Shown here in pieces: positions 53,588 to 63,600 of a DNA stretch of 64,000 nucleotides (position 1 is the stretch's first letter; the number at the start of each line of letters is the position of its first letter). The notes beneath the pieces were generated by a model, which did no database searches, had not been told where the DNA came from, and was given only the letters and a program-made list of their open reading frames with translations. Source of the DNA: DDH964 sp963763205 (GTDB taxonomy: Bacteria; Desulfobacterota; Desulfuromonadia; Desulfuromonadales; DDH964); NCBI GenBank assembly GCA_963763205.1, contig CAVXNQ010000002.1, positions 375,884-439,883 of the forward strand, written 5' to 3'. Both the position numbers and the translations under genes were made by a program.

Positions 53588-53687
53588 CGGCTGTTGACCG
53601 CAGCCGGCGGCGGGACGGGGCTGGCATGATGCATGGGGGAAGGGCTCCTTTCGGAAAGGGGGGCCCGCAGGCCCGGGGCGGTGACTC

Positions 53688-54635
53688 TCACCAGAGGGTC
53701 GGCAGGCCGCAGATCAGCAGCCCCAGGCCGAGCCCGAAAAAGGCGGTCAGGTACATCAGCCGGATGGTGGCCCGGAAGGTGGCCAGCGTCGGCGGCCGGT
53801 CGGGATCGCCGAGGGTCGGCTTTTCGAAGCGCTGCCCGAAGTAGGTAGCCGGCCCGCCGAGCTGCACGCCGAGGGCGCCGGCCACAGCCGCCTCGGGGAA
53901 ACCGGCGTTGGGGCTGGCTGGCTTGCGGGCATCGCGCAGCATGATGCGCAGGGCGTTCCAGCCGTTGAGGCCGAGAGGAATGGCGGCCAATACCATCAGC
54001 AGGCCGGTCAGCCGCGCCGGCAGCAGGTTGACCCAATCGTCGAGGCGCGCCGCCGCCCGGCCGAGTTCCCGGTAGCGGTCGTCGCGGTAGCCGACCATCG
54101 AATCGAGAGTGTTGACCGCCTTGTAAAGGAGCCCGAGCACCGGACCGCCGAGAAAGAGATAGAAGAGAGGGGCGATCACCCCGTCCGAGGTGTTCTCCGC
54201 CACCGTCTCGATGCAGGCGCGCAGGATTCCCGCCTCGTCGAGGCCGCCGGTTTCGCGGCCGACGATCAGCGCCAGGCTGCGCCGGGCCTCGTCGATGTTG
54301 CCGGCTTCGAGCCAGGCGACAACCCGCCGGCTTTCGACATGCAGGGAATGCAGGGCGAGGGTAGTGAAGGCCAACCACAGGGCGGCGGCTACCCCCAGCC
54401 AGGGATGGATCTCGGCGGCCAGGCGCAGCCCTCCCCAGGCAACCAGGCCGGTGATCGCCAGGGTCAGGCTCACCAGCAGGATCCCCGTGGCGCGGCGCCG
54501 CTCGAACAGGCCGACCAGCAGGGTTTCCAGGTAGTTGATCAGGGTGCCGATCCAGATCACCGGATGCGGCAGGAGGCGGGGGTCGCCGAGGAGCAGATCG
54601 AAGCCGAAGGCAGCGGCCACCAGCCAGGCGTTCAT
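53688..54635 (-). CDS. cbiB: Adenosylcobinamide-phosphate synthase CbiB
   Basis: 315 residues with four to five membrane helices and the motifs FDLLLGDPRLLPHPVIWIG, VAENTSDGVIAPLFYLFLGG, YKAVNTLDSMVGYRDDRY and NAGFPEAAVAGALGVQLGG. It attaches aminopropanol (phosphate) to adenosylcobyric acid. ATG overlaps the corrected stop of cobQ (ATGA). It follows cobJ-cobQ and precedes cobD in the same operon. Confidence 0.94.
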   Translation of the reverse strand: MNAWLVAAAFGFDLLLGDPRLLPHPVIWIGTLINYLETLLVGLFERRRATGILLVSLTLAITGLVAWGGLRLAAEIHPWLGVAAALWLAFTTLALHSLHVESRRVVAWLEAGNIDEARRSLALIVGRETGGLDEAGILRACIETVAENTSDGVIAPLFYLFLGGPVLGLLYKAVNTLDSMVGYRDDRYRELGRAAARLDDWVNLLPARLTGLLMVLAAIPLGLNGWNALRIMLRDARKPASPNAGFPEAAVAGALGVQLGGPATYFGQRFEKPTLGDPDRPPTLATFRATIRLMYLTAFFGLGLGLLICGLPTLW

Positions 54636-56942
54636 CGTGCGCCTCCCGGCGGCGCCAGGCGCGCAAGCAGCGGCCCCAGGCGCAGGTGGCGTTGGAGATG
54701 AGCCGCCAGCCGGTCCAGTTCCCGATCGAGGTCGACCGGCTCGGCAGACTGGGGTTCGGGCAGCCCGCGGCGGCGGCGCAGTTCGGCCAGCAGCGCCCGC
54801 CCGCAGCCCCTCGTTGTCGAACAGGCCATGCAGATAGCTCCCCCAGACCCGGCCGTCCGGGGAGATGGCGCCGTCCTCCAGATGGGTGCCGCGCCCGGAG
54901 CGCCGGTCGATCAGCAGCAGCGGCCGTGCCAGGGCACCGCGCCGGGTCTCGCCGAGGTGGATCTCGTACCCCTGCAGCCGACTCCCGGCAGCCAGGCCGC
55001 AGAGTCCGTCTTCGGCCGCCACCCGGGCCTCGACCTGGTGGGTCTGCTTGACGGCGTGCAGAACCGTCGCCACGTCGAGGAGGCCGAGCCCCTCCGCTGC
55101 GACCTGCTCCGATTCGATGCCCTCCGGGTCGGCCAGCTCCCGGCCGAGCATCTGGAAACCGCCGCAGATGCCGACGATCCGTCCGCCCCCGGCGTGGTAA
55201 TCGTGGATCGCCCGCGCCAGCCCGCTCTTGCGCAGGAACTGGAGATCGGGGATGGTGCTCTTGGTGCCGGGGAGGATCAACAGGTCGAGCCCGGCCAGCT
55301 GTTCAGGGCGTTCGAGATACTGCAGGGCGACCCCCCGCTCCCGCTCCAGGGCATCAAAATCGCTGAAGTTGGCGATGCGCGGCAGGCGCACCACGCCGAT
55401 GCGCAGCTCGTCGTCGGTCGCCGCCCGTCCCTTGCGCGCCAAGGCCAGGGAATCCTCGGCGGGCAGCTGCAAATCGAGCCAGGGGACGACGCCGAGAACC
55501 GGCACCCCGGTGCGATCCTCGACCAGTTCGATGCCGGAGCGCAGCAGCTCCGCGTCGCCGCGGAAGCGGTTGATGATCACCCCCGCCACCCGGCTGCGCT
55601 CTTCAGGGGTCAACAGCTCCAGCGTGCCGAGGATGCTGGCGAAAACCCCGCCGCGCTCGATGTCGGCGACCAGCAGCACCGGCGCTCCGGCCAGGGCCGC
55701 GGCGCGCAGATTGACGATGTCGTGGTCGCGCAGGTTGATCTCGGCGATGCTCCCCGCCCCCTCCAGGACGACGACCTCGTGGGCCGCGGCCAGCCGCTGG
55801 TAGGACTCCTCGACCCGCGCCCAGGCCTCGGCCTTGTAGCGATGGTACTCGCGCACGGTCATGTTGCCCACCGCTCGCCCCTGGACGATCACCTGGGAGC
55901 CGGTTTCCGAGTTCGGCTTGAGCAGCACCGGATTCATGTCGGTGTGCGGCGGGATGCCGCAGGCCGCCGCCTGCAGCGCCTGGGCGCGGCCGATCTCCCC
56001 CCCTTCGGCGGTCACCGCAGAGTTGAGCGCCATGTTCTGCGCCTTGAAGGGCGCAACCCGGTAGCCGCGGTTCTTGAGGATGCGGCAGAGTCCGGCGGCG
56101 ATGACGCTCTTGCCGACGTCCGAGCCAGTGCCGCCGATGAAGAGCGCATTGCACTTTTCAGGCTCAAGAGCTGGCTCTTCACCTTGGACCTTGGACCTTG
56201 GACCTTGGACCTGATACCCCCGCGGCGTCACCATCCGCCCCCGCGCGTCGACCAGCGTCTGGCTGTTGCCGACGACGACGAGCGAGAGCATGTCGACCTC
56301 GGCCGCGACCAGGCCGGCGAGATTGATCACGGTGACCGTCTCGTCGTCGCGGCAGGCGTTGCGCACGATGCCGACCGGGGTCGCCGGGCCGCGGTGGCGC
56401 AGCAGGATCGCCGCCGCCTCGCCGAGCTGGGTGGTGCGGCCGCGGCTCTTGGGATTGTAGAGGGCGACGACGAAATCGGCGGCGGCGGCCGCCTCCAGGC
56501 GGCGGCGGATCAGCGCCCAGGGGGTCAACAGATCGGAGAGGGAGACGACGGCGAAGTCGTGCATCAGCGGCGCGCCGAGACGGGCGGCGGCGGCCTGTAC
56601 CGCCGAGACCCCAGGGACCACTTCGACGGCGATGTCGGGGGCCTCAGTCGGCTGCAGCTCCAGCGCCAGGCCGGCCATGCCGTAGATCCCGGCATCCCCC
56701 GATGAGACCAGCGCCACCTGCCGACCCGCAGTGGCGAGCCGCAACGCCTCGCGGCAGCGCTCGACCTCCTTCATCATCCCCGAGGAGACGACCTCCTTGC
56801 CGGCGAGCAGCTCCGGGATCAGGTCGAGATAGGTCTTGTAGCCGACCACCGTTTCGGCCGCGGCGATGGCCGCGCCAGCCGCCGGGGTCAGGTGATCGAG
56901 AGCGCCGGGGCCAAGCCCGACGACGTAGAGTTTGCCGGTCAT
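54632..56942 (-). CDS. Fused precorrin-3B C17-methyltransferase and cobyric acid synthase
   Basis: One open frame joins two enzymes. Residues about 1-240 are CobJ/CbiH (LYVVGLGPGALDHLTPAA, VSSGDAGIYGMAGL, VALYNPKSRGR, SLVVVGNSQTLVD). A short linker QVQGPRSKVQGEEP leads into CobQ/CbiP (GGTGSDVGKSVIAAGLCRIL, FKAQNMALNS, ILPGTKSTIPDL, GICGGFQMLG with the glutaminase Cys, YLHGLFDNEGLR). The linker is encoded by the heptamer repeat at 56181-56212. CobQ has no start codon of its own. A break near 54809 shifts the last 60 residues; the other frame ends ARLAPPGGAR. Both enzymes act in corrin synthesis: ring contraction and side-chain amidation. Confidence 0.88.
56181..56212. repeat. Heptamer tandem repeat (ACCTTGG)x4.5 at the cobJ-cobQ junction
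   Basis: Four perfect copies of ACCTTGG plus ACCT. On the coding strand it reads CCAAGGT repeats that encode the linker. Because the unit is 7 bases, gain or loss of one copy shifts the frame and would separate the two enzymes. Confidence 0.95.
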
Positions 56943-56971
56943 AAAATACTTTCGCAAAAATCGTTTAAGGC

Positions 56972-57137
56972 GGCTCTCACCCGTTCGCTGCACTCACTAT
57001 GAGATCACGGAGGGCACAGAGAACGGCAAATGCTTCTTTCCTTTTAAACCTGATCAGGCTTCGGGTCTTCGCCTGCCTTCAAGCTTTCCTTTGTGATCTC
57101 GGTGTGCTCTAGCGACTGTAAGGAGCGAGTGAGAGAC
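56972..57137. repeat. Interspersed repeat element, copy 1 (upstream of cobJ)
   Basis: Outer arms GCTCTCACCCGTTCGCTGCACTCAC-type and its counterpart GTAAGGAGCGAGTGAGAG are inverted relative to each other; inside are GATCACGGAGGGCACAGAGAA-like and TTTGTGATCTCGGTGTGCTC-like arms. The same layout recurs at 58269-58401. No coding capacity. It separates cbiG from cobJ-cobQ. Confidence 0.7.
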
Positions 57138-57142
57138 GATGT

Positions 57143-58198
57143 TCAGCCTTGGCCAATTTCCGCCACCGCCACGGTGACGTTGCCCAGCTTCTTCTTGCGC
57201 ACCAGCAGGCCGGTCGCGCCGGCAGAGAGGAGCGCGGCCGGCTCGCAGACGCCGCTGGCGCCCACCGCGGCCAGGGCATGAACCGAGGGGGGACTCGGCG
57301 CGGCCACGGCATTCAGCGCCGCCGGCGGGTGGAAATCGACGCGCAGCCGGTGACGTTCGGCGAAGGCGAGCAGACCGGCCTCGTCCGACTTGGCGGTGAT
57401 AGTGGCCACCACCGCCAGGCTCGCGAAGGCCAGAAAGGCCTCGGATAAGACCTCCCGTACCGCCGCTTCAATCTCCTCGGCGCTGGTGCCGCGATTGCAG
57501 CCCAGGCCAACGGCCAGGTTCCGGGGACGCAGCACCAGCAACCCGGGGGTCCGGTCGAGTTGGGGCAGGTAGCGGTTGCTGACGAAGACCGTCCCGGCCG
57601 CCTGCGCCTGCAGCGCCGCGGCGAAGGTGCCGAAACGTTCGATCTGGGGAAGTGCCGCAAAGGGGGCCGCGACGCTGCCGTCCCGGTCGACCAGGGCGAT
57701 GCGTTCGCCGCGCAGCAGCAGGCTGTTGAGGGTCTTGACGCGCGCCAGCGGCTCGACGCCGTAGCCGAGGCGCCGTGCGACATCATCCCAGGCCGGCAGC
57801 CCGTTGACATCGGTGGCGGTGGTAATCACCGCGGTGCCGCCCAGCCGTTCGGCCAGTTCCCCGGCCAGTTCGTTGGCTCCTCCCAGATGGCCGGAAAGGA
57901 GACTGATGGCGAACCGCCCGGCCTCGTCCAGCACCACCACCGCCGGATCGGCCGCCTTCCCTTTCAGGTGGGGGGCCAGGGTGCGAACCACGATTCCGGT
58001 CGCCATGATGCAGACCAGGCCGTCGATCTCGGCAAAGAGGCGCGGCAGCAGCGTCGTCAGAGATTCTGAAAAGTAGCGGCAGCCGTCCGCGGCCCGCAGC
58101 CGCTGCGGTAGCCAGACCTCGGCGCTTTCGGACTCGCGGCCGATGCGGCGGGCCAGGTCGGCCCCTCCTTCAGTGATGGCGACGACGGCGAGGTTCAT
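57143..58198 (-). CDS. cbiG: Cobalt-precorrin-5A hydrolase CbiG
   Basis: 351 residues: N-terminal CbiG domain (LAVVAITEGGADLARRI, GLVCIMATGIVVRTLAPHL, VVLDEAGRFAISLLSGHLGG, VITTATDVNGLPAWD) and the C-terminal CobE-like domain (LAVGLGCNRGTSAEEIEAAV, AVGASGVCEPAALLSAG). It opens the delta-lactone in the anaerobic, cobalt-early route, supporting an oxygen-independent B12 pathway. Flanked on both sides by copies of the same intergenic repeat. Confidence 0.94.
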   Translation of the reverse strand: MNLAVVAITEGGADLARRIGRESESAEVWLPQRLRAADGCRYFSESLTTLLPRLFAEIDGLVCIMATGIVVRTLAPHLKGKAADPAVVVLDEAGRFAISLLSGHLGGANELAGELAERLGGTAVITTATDVNGLPAWDDVARRLGYGVEPLARVKTLNSLLLRGERIALVDRDGSVAAPFAALPQIERFGTFAAALQAQAAGTVFVSNRYLPQLDRTPGLLVLRPRNLAVGLGCNRGTSAEEIEAAVREVLSEAFLAFASLAVVATITAKSDEAGLLAFAERHRLRVDFHPPAALNAVAAPSPPSVHALAAVGASGVCEPAALLSAGATGLLVRKKKLGNVTVAVAEIGQG

Positions 58199-58268
58199 GG
58201 AGTAAAAACCCGATTCTTAGAAGGTACCGACCGCAAACTGCGGTGAGCCGTCAGGGAGAAACCCCAAG

Positions 58269-58401
58269 GGCGTCTCTCACCCGTTCGCTGCGCTCACTTG
58301 AGCACACGGAGAGCACAGAGAAATCCTTTGAGACAGGATTTTGATTCAAAACCTCGGTGATCTCTGTGATCTCAAGCGACTGCAAGGAGCGAGTGAGAGC
58401 C
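58269..58401. repeat. Interspersed repeat element, copy 2 (between cbiF and cbiG)
   Basis: Starts with TCTCACCCGTTCGCTGCGCTCAC and ends with CTGCAAGGAGCGAGTGAGAG, matching copy 1 at about 57 kb with a shorter core. Inner arms GAGCACACGGAGAGCACAGAG and CTCTGTGATCTCAAG echo each other. It fills nearly the whole 208-base gap. Confidence 0.7.
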
Positions 58402-58406
58402 GATTT

Positions 58407-59186
58407 TCAGGATTTTTCCCGGAAACCGTGGGCAAACCCGGGGTCGTAGAGTTTCGAGCGTTCCGGCACCCCCTGCCGGCGGGACCGCAACACCTCGCCG
58501 ACCAGGATCAGCGCCTGGCGGCCGATGCCGGCGGCGGCGACTTTGGCGGCGATGTCGGCCAGCGTCCCCTCGACCGTCCGCTGGTCGGGCCAGCTGGCGC
58601 GGTAGATCACCGCCGCCGGGGTCTGGGCGGTGAAGGCTCCCCCGGCCAGCAGCTCGGCCACCACCTGCTCCATCATCCCCACCGAGAGGTAGAGGCACAG
58701 CGTCCCGCCGTTGGCGGCCAGGCGCCGCAGCGCCTCGTGCTCGGGGACCGGGGTGCGCCCGGCGATGCGGGTCAGCACCAGGGTCTGGGAGACCTCCGGC
58801 AGGGTCAGCTCCTGCCCCAGGCTGGCCGCGGCGGCGAAGGCCGCGGTCACCCCGGGGATCACTCCGTAGCCAATGCCGAGGGCGTCGAGGGCCGCCATCT
58901 GCTCCTGGATCGCCCCGTAGAGGCAGGGGTCGCCGGTGTGCAGGCGCACCACCTGTTTGCCCTCGGCCGCCGCCTGCCGGATCAGCTCGATCACCGCCTC
59001 CAGGGTCAAGGGTGCGCTGTCGTGGGCCGCCGCGCCAGCCTTGAGCTCGGCGAGGAGCGCCTTGTTGACCAGCGAGCCGGCATAGATGACGACATCGGCC
59101 GCCTGCAGGGCCTTGAGTCCCTTGACGGTGATCAGCTCGGGGTCGCCGGGACCGGCGCCGACGAAGATGACCGGGGGATTTTTCAT
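58407..59186 (-). CDS. cbiF: Precorrin-4 C11-methyltransferase
   Basis: 259 residues of the SAM uroporphyrinogen methylase fold: VIFVGAGPGDPELITVKGLK, VIYAGSLVNKALLAEL, VVRLHTGDPCLYGAIQEQM, VIPGVTAAFAAAASLGQELT, YLSVGMMEQVVAEL. GAGPGDPEL and HTGDPCLYGA are typical for CobM/CbiF. First enzyme gene of the cobalamin operon in the window. No strong ribosome site; ATG at MKNPPVIFV. Confidence 0.94.
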   Translation of the reverse strand: MKNPPVIFVGAGPGDPELITVKGLKALQAADVVIYAGSLVNKALLAELKAGAAAHDSAPLTLEAVIELIRQAAAEGKQVVRLHTGDPCLYGAIQEQMAALDALGIGYGVIPGVTAAFAAAASLGQELTLPEVSQTLVLTRIAGRTPVPEHEALRRLAANGGTLCLYLSVGMMEQVVAELLAGGAFTAQTPAAVIYRASWPDQRTVEGTLADIAAKVAAAGIGRQALILVGEVLRSRRQGVPERSKLYDPGFAHGFREKS

Positions 59187-59274
59187 GTTGCCACAACTGC
59201 CCTTGATTTTCGGCTAAGCACCAATGCACATTTCTATACACATGTGCATAGAACCGAATAGACCGTGTTTTGAT

Positions 59275-60942
59275 TTAAGTCCGCGTATAAAACGCATGGC
59301 GTTTTACACCATGCTGGGCGATTTTTCCCTCATCTTTTAATCTCTTAAGGAGGTGATAAGCCTGCGGCAAACTAAGCCGACAAAGCTCTGCAACGTCCCC
59401 CCGCTTAATGGATCCGTGCTTAGCGATATAACTGAGAACCATCTGTTCTTGCTGAAAGGGATCAAAGCCCGCCTGGCGGATGTAAGCAGCCTTTTGCCCG
59501 GTCTTTCGGTAGATTTTGGCACTCAGGGTGTAAGTTCGGGCGCGACCCCCACCATGGGCCTCGACCAACCCTGCCTCGGCCAGTTTCTCAAGAGCCGCGC
59601 GGGCCTCCTGTTCGGTTTTCTGAATAGATGGAGCAAGATCGTCGTGGTTAGCCGACGCTCTAGGCGTAGACGGGACAGAATGATCAAGCTATCCAAGGGC
59701 ATCGCATACCCGGTACGCTCTTCGTGCCGCAGTACCAGTTCAAGGAAATCATGGTCCGATTCGGCGTTGCTCATCCGCAAAATTACAGAGGTCGAGTCCG
59801 AGCGGGAGTAATCCGGAGCCGGGCGGCCGTAACGAAGCAATCCCTCGAAAATGCGATCGATTCCACGTCCAGTGCGTTCGGCAAGTCCGATGCGTTTTGC
59901 AATGTCGGCAAGCAGGGGATTACGAGGGCGCGGCTCTGTAACTAGGAGGTTTTGCAGGGTGACCCCTTCTACAAAACCACCGGGATTGGAAATGGTCATG
60001 CCATCGTCACCAATACGGATATGCACGGCACCCAAACGGGCATAATCCCGATGGACCAGGGCGTTAACAAAGGCCTCCCGAAAGGCACGTCGTTCAAAAT
60101 TGGGGATCGGAACCCGGAACAAACCGACTTGCACTTCCTTCTCAGTCACGCGGGCAGCAAACAACCGCTCAATTTCCTCAAAGGCTTGCAGTAATGGCTT
60201 GCGGAAAAACTCATTGGACCGTACGTCTGTGCCTTCCAACACCTGAAAGGCAACTTCGGCAGGGGAAGTACTGCCGCAACTGTTCCTCCCTTCCAAGGAA
60301 CAAAAGCCCTGCCAGGGTTGGACGCCGGACGCCTTCAATGGTCGTCGCAAGGCCTAAGGCTCCATCTAGCTCGTCATCTGCCAAGGGGATAAGGGACGTG
60401 TCTCCCCCATATCGCCGGATAGCCTCTCGAATGCGCTGACGCTCCAAGGGGTTCAAGTCCTCGGAGGTCAGATCAAACATCGGCAGTGCAGATGGGTCGG
60501 TGAGACCTAGGACCGATTGCCGCTGGGTGAACTCATGCGGATAAAACGGAACAGCCTCCGGCTTGCCGTCGGCTTTTAAGCGCCGACGCTGAAAAAGCCC
60601 CTCCGATGTCGCTACCAGCTGCCTTGACTTGGGAACTCGGATGCGAGCAATACTCTGTTGCCCAATTGGACAGAGTTCAATGCGGACGGAGAGTGGTGGG
60701 CTGGTTCGGTTGGCGACCAGTGCAGCCAAGCCGGTTATATCCTGATGGTTCGAATGTAAGCCTGTGATTGTTCCACTATCCTCCACCCCCAGCAGCAAAT
60801 CCCCACCTTCGGTATTGGCGAGTGCCACTATTGCAGAAATCAAATCGCGGTCCGATAGGCATTTCAGATCGCTTTTGAATTCGACCTGGAGGGTCTCCCC
60901 ACTTGCGAGAATTTCTTTCAATTGACAATCATCCATACTCAT
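59275..60942 (-). CDS. AlbA_2 (Schlafen-like) / HATPase_c_4 protein (two frameshifts)
   Basis: N-terminal AlbA_2 domain (EILASGETLQVEFKSDLKCLS, IVALANTEGGDLLLGVEDSG), a linker, then a COG2865-type region with an ATPase-like fold (RAFREAFVNALVHRDYARLG, ISNPGGFVEGVTLQNL, RIGLAERTGRGIDRIFEGLLRYG) and a C-terminal winged helix (GSIKRGDVAELCRLSLPQAYHLLKRLKDEG). Frames change near 60263 (extra C in CCCC) and near 59628. Corrected length about 555 residues. Such proteins are labelled putative transcriptional regulators or RecG-like helicases and occur in defence islands. It follows the Res gene by 27 bases. Confidence 0.82.
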
Positions 60943-60968
60943 ACCCGTCGGCCGGACTCGCAAATTTC

Positions 60969-63588
60969 TCAGTGGACTTCTTTGGCGCTGACAATATGAG
61001 CGAAATCGACACCTAATTCGTCGAAATGCGCCTTACCACAGCGTATCTTCGACCACTCTGCACTACGAAGCTTCAATTCGTCTTTCGTGCCTTTTGTTTC
61101 GCGTACAAGGTAAACCTTTTCATCGTTCTCTTTGACGATGGCCCAATCCGGGTTGTAGGTCCCGACCGGAGTTGCCACCTTGAACCATGAGGGAAGTTTT
61201 ATGAACAGCTTGATATCCTCTCGTGAACTCATGGCCTCGGCAAATTGCCGCTCGACTTCCGAATCACAAAGCACTGTATCGTAGATGGAGTTGTCGACTT
61301 CGATCATATCGGTCAGATACCCGGCGATTTCTTGCTCTTCGAAAAGCAACATCTCGTATTCCTGACCATTGATCCGTTCATACTTAATCCCGTCAATCAT
61401 CAACTCGTGCAACTCGGTCTGAATCGCCGCCAGCGCTTGGTCGAGAAACTGTTGAGGATTGATGTGCACCTCACTCAACCGACCGGACTGAATTAATATC
61501 TGCACCAGGGTGGTGCGAGTCAGCTCTGTCTTTCCTTGCAGATAGCCGATTAAATCAGGGATTTTAACGGCCCCGAAATTGGCGTCATGCTCCCGCACGA
61601 CCAGCAGTTTAGGATCGACCCCCTTCTTGCGGTCAAAATCCATACCGGCCTTTTCGACTTTGATTTTCGGAGCAAGGATCGACTCCATTTCCTGCAAGCG
61701 TTTCGCTGCTTTCTTAATCAATACAGATGTCTGGTAATCGACTGCGTACCGTGTTCGGTGCTTGATCCGTTGCCAAAGCGCGTTGAAATCCTCATTCAAC
61801 CGCCAGCCCGGTTTGAGTTTCGCCGTCCGCCGCTTTTTCTTATTGGCAATGCGACCCTCAAAATTGACCCCGCACTCCTCTTCGATCTCGGCTTTGCAAC
61901 TGTCTGGCAAATTCGTCGTAACTTTCGTTGGCGATCACCGTCAGCCGATTGATATTCGGGTCGAAGCAGCGCTCGCCCGTCTCCAGTACCGGCAGCCGCA
62001 TTCCTCTCCCGATTTCCTGGCGTTTTTTGATCTCCGATTTGGTCTCATTGAGGGTGCAGATCTGAAACACGTTCGGGTTGTCCCACCCCTCGCGCAGCGC
62101 CGAGTGGCTGAAGATGAAACGCAACGGCTCATCCAACGACAGCAGCCGCTCCTTGTGGCGCATGATCAGTTCATACGCCTCGTCGTCTGCAGCCGTGTTG
62201 CCCCGGGTATCCTTCGGAATATTTTTGTAAACCGAAAAATAACCGTTATGCACCCGCTCTACTGGCAGCGGCTTTAACTCTGCATATTTGGGCAGAGCGG
62301 CTATTTCTTTGTACGACTCCACAAACCAGTAACGGATTTTCCCATCGTCGGGCCAGTAGTTCGCCACCCGGTCGATGAAAAAGAGGGATAGGACCTTCAG
62401 TCTTTCCCCCTCAGGCATGGTTTTATGAATTCGTAGTTCTTTATCGAAATGCTCCCGGATCGTCTCGCGAATCTGCACCCTCATGACATCATCAATGCGT
62501 CCGCCATGAGTCTGGCCAACATAAAGCTGCAGGCCGTTGGTAAAGCTCACATACCCTTCACCGGCGTTGATTTCGTCAATGATGTAGTCACGATAGCTGT
62601 CCCGCCCTTTGGATTTGTCATGCAGGTCGACCCCGCTGCTGCTGAAGGTCACCTGCTTCCGTTTAGGCGCCCCCTTGTCGTTAACATCCATCTCCAGTTT
62701 GGCGGTAATCTTCGAACTGGTTGCACTGATGGCTTTTACATGGATATACGGCTGATTGAAATCGGCATCGTCGAGTACCGAATCGACCTCAATCCGCTTT
62801 ACCAGTTTCAAATCATAGGCCCGCACCGGATCGAGTCTGTAGAGCAGATTATAGAGATTTCGATGAGTCGCCGAATAACGCAGGGTACAGAGGGGGTTGA
62901 GAGAATCAATTGCGGCCTTTGCCTGGTTACTCTCCATGTTTTGCGGCTCATCCATGATAACGATAGGCTTGGCCGCCTGAATGAACTCGACCGGTCGGTA
63001 GCCGCTGAGGCGATCATTTTCCTTGTGGATGACGTTGTTCGCCTGCTTGTTGAAGGCATCGATATTGATGACTAGTACCTGTAACGAGTTTGACTGGGCA
63101 AACTGACGCAGTTTCGAGACCTGCCGCGAATCATAGACCCAGCTGTCGAAGGGAACGTTGCCGAAAAGCGCGGAGAAATGGTCCTTCATCAACCGCAAGC
63201 TGGCCAGCACCCCTTCGCGAATCGCCACGCTCGGCACAACGACAATGAATTTTTTGAAACCGTAGCGCTGATGCAGCTCAAAAATGGAGCGCAGGTAAAC
63301 ATAAGTCTTACCGGTGCCGGTCTCCATCTCGACTGAGAAATGGAATCCGTCTAATTCCCTACTTTCAGGTATTCCATTTTTTTCCTGAACAGCCCGCAAG
63401 TTTTCAAGCAACTGTACTTCATCCAGAGCAAAGGCATTACCGATCCCCTTGTCAGTAAACAACCCTCCCTCGCTCGTGAGATTAAACTCGAAGTCGCCGT
63501 TCGCCAAAGGATGACCATCGAAGAGATCGACCACGGCCTTAATTGCGTTGAGTTGGTAGGTCTGGTTGCTATCAAACTTTATTTTCAT
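60969..63588 (-). CDS. res: Type III restriction enzyme Res subunit (frameshifted)
   Basis: About 872 residues corrected. Helicase part: FHFSVEMETGTGKTYVYLR (Walker A), VVPSVAIREGV, IVIMDEPQNME (DExx box), LRYSATH and the motif VI region EIGRGMRLPV. After a break near 61900 (DEFARQLQS then EIEEECGVNFEG) the other frame gives the C-terminus with a PD-(D/E)xK nuclease: YNPDWAIVKENDEKVYLVRETKGT. This matches the Res subunit of type III restriction systems. The ATG at 63588 is used; a TTG two codons upstream is possible. No methyltransferase (mod) gene is visible within the window. Confidence 0.88.
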
Positions 63589-63600
63589 TACCAAATCTAC

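Noticed and set aside
54828..56705. A 625-residue plus-strand frame opposite cobJ-cobQ
   Set aside because: Antisense shadow of a well-supported gene; no recognisable domain and biased composition.
59187..59274. Cobalamin riboswitch upstream of cbiF, and also ahead of metH and cbiM
   Set aside because: I looked for the B12 box and surrounding stems in these leaders and saw none.
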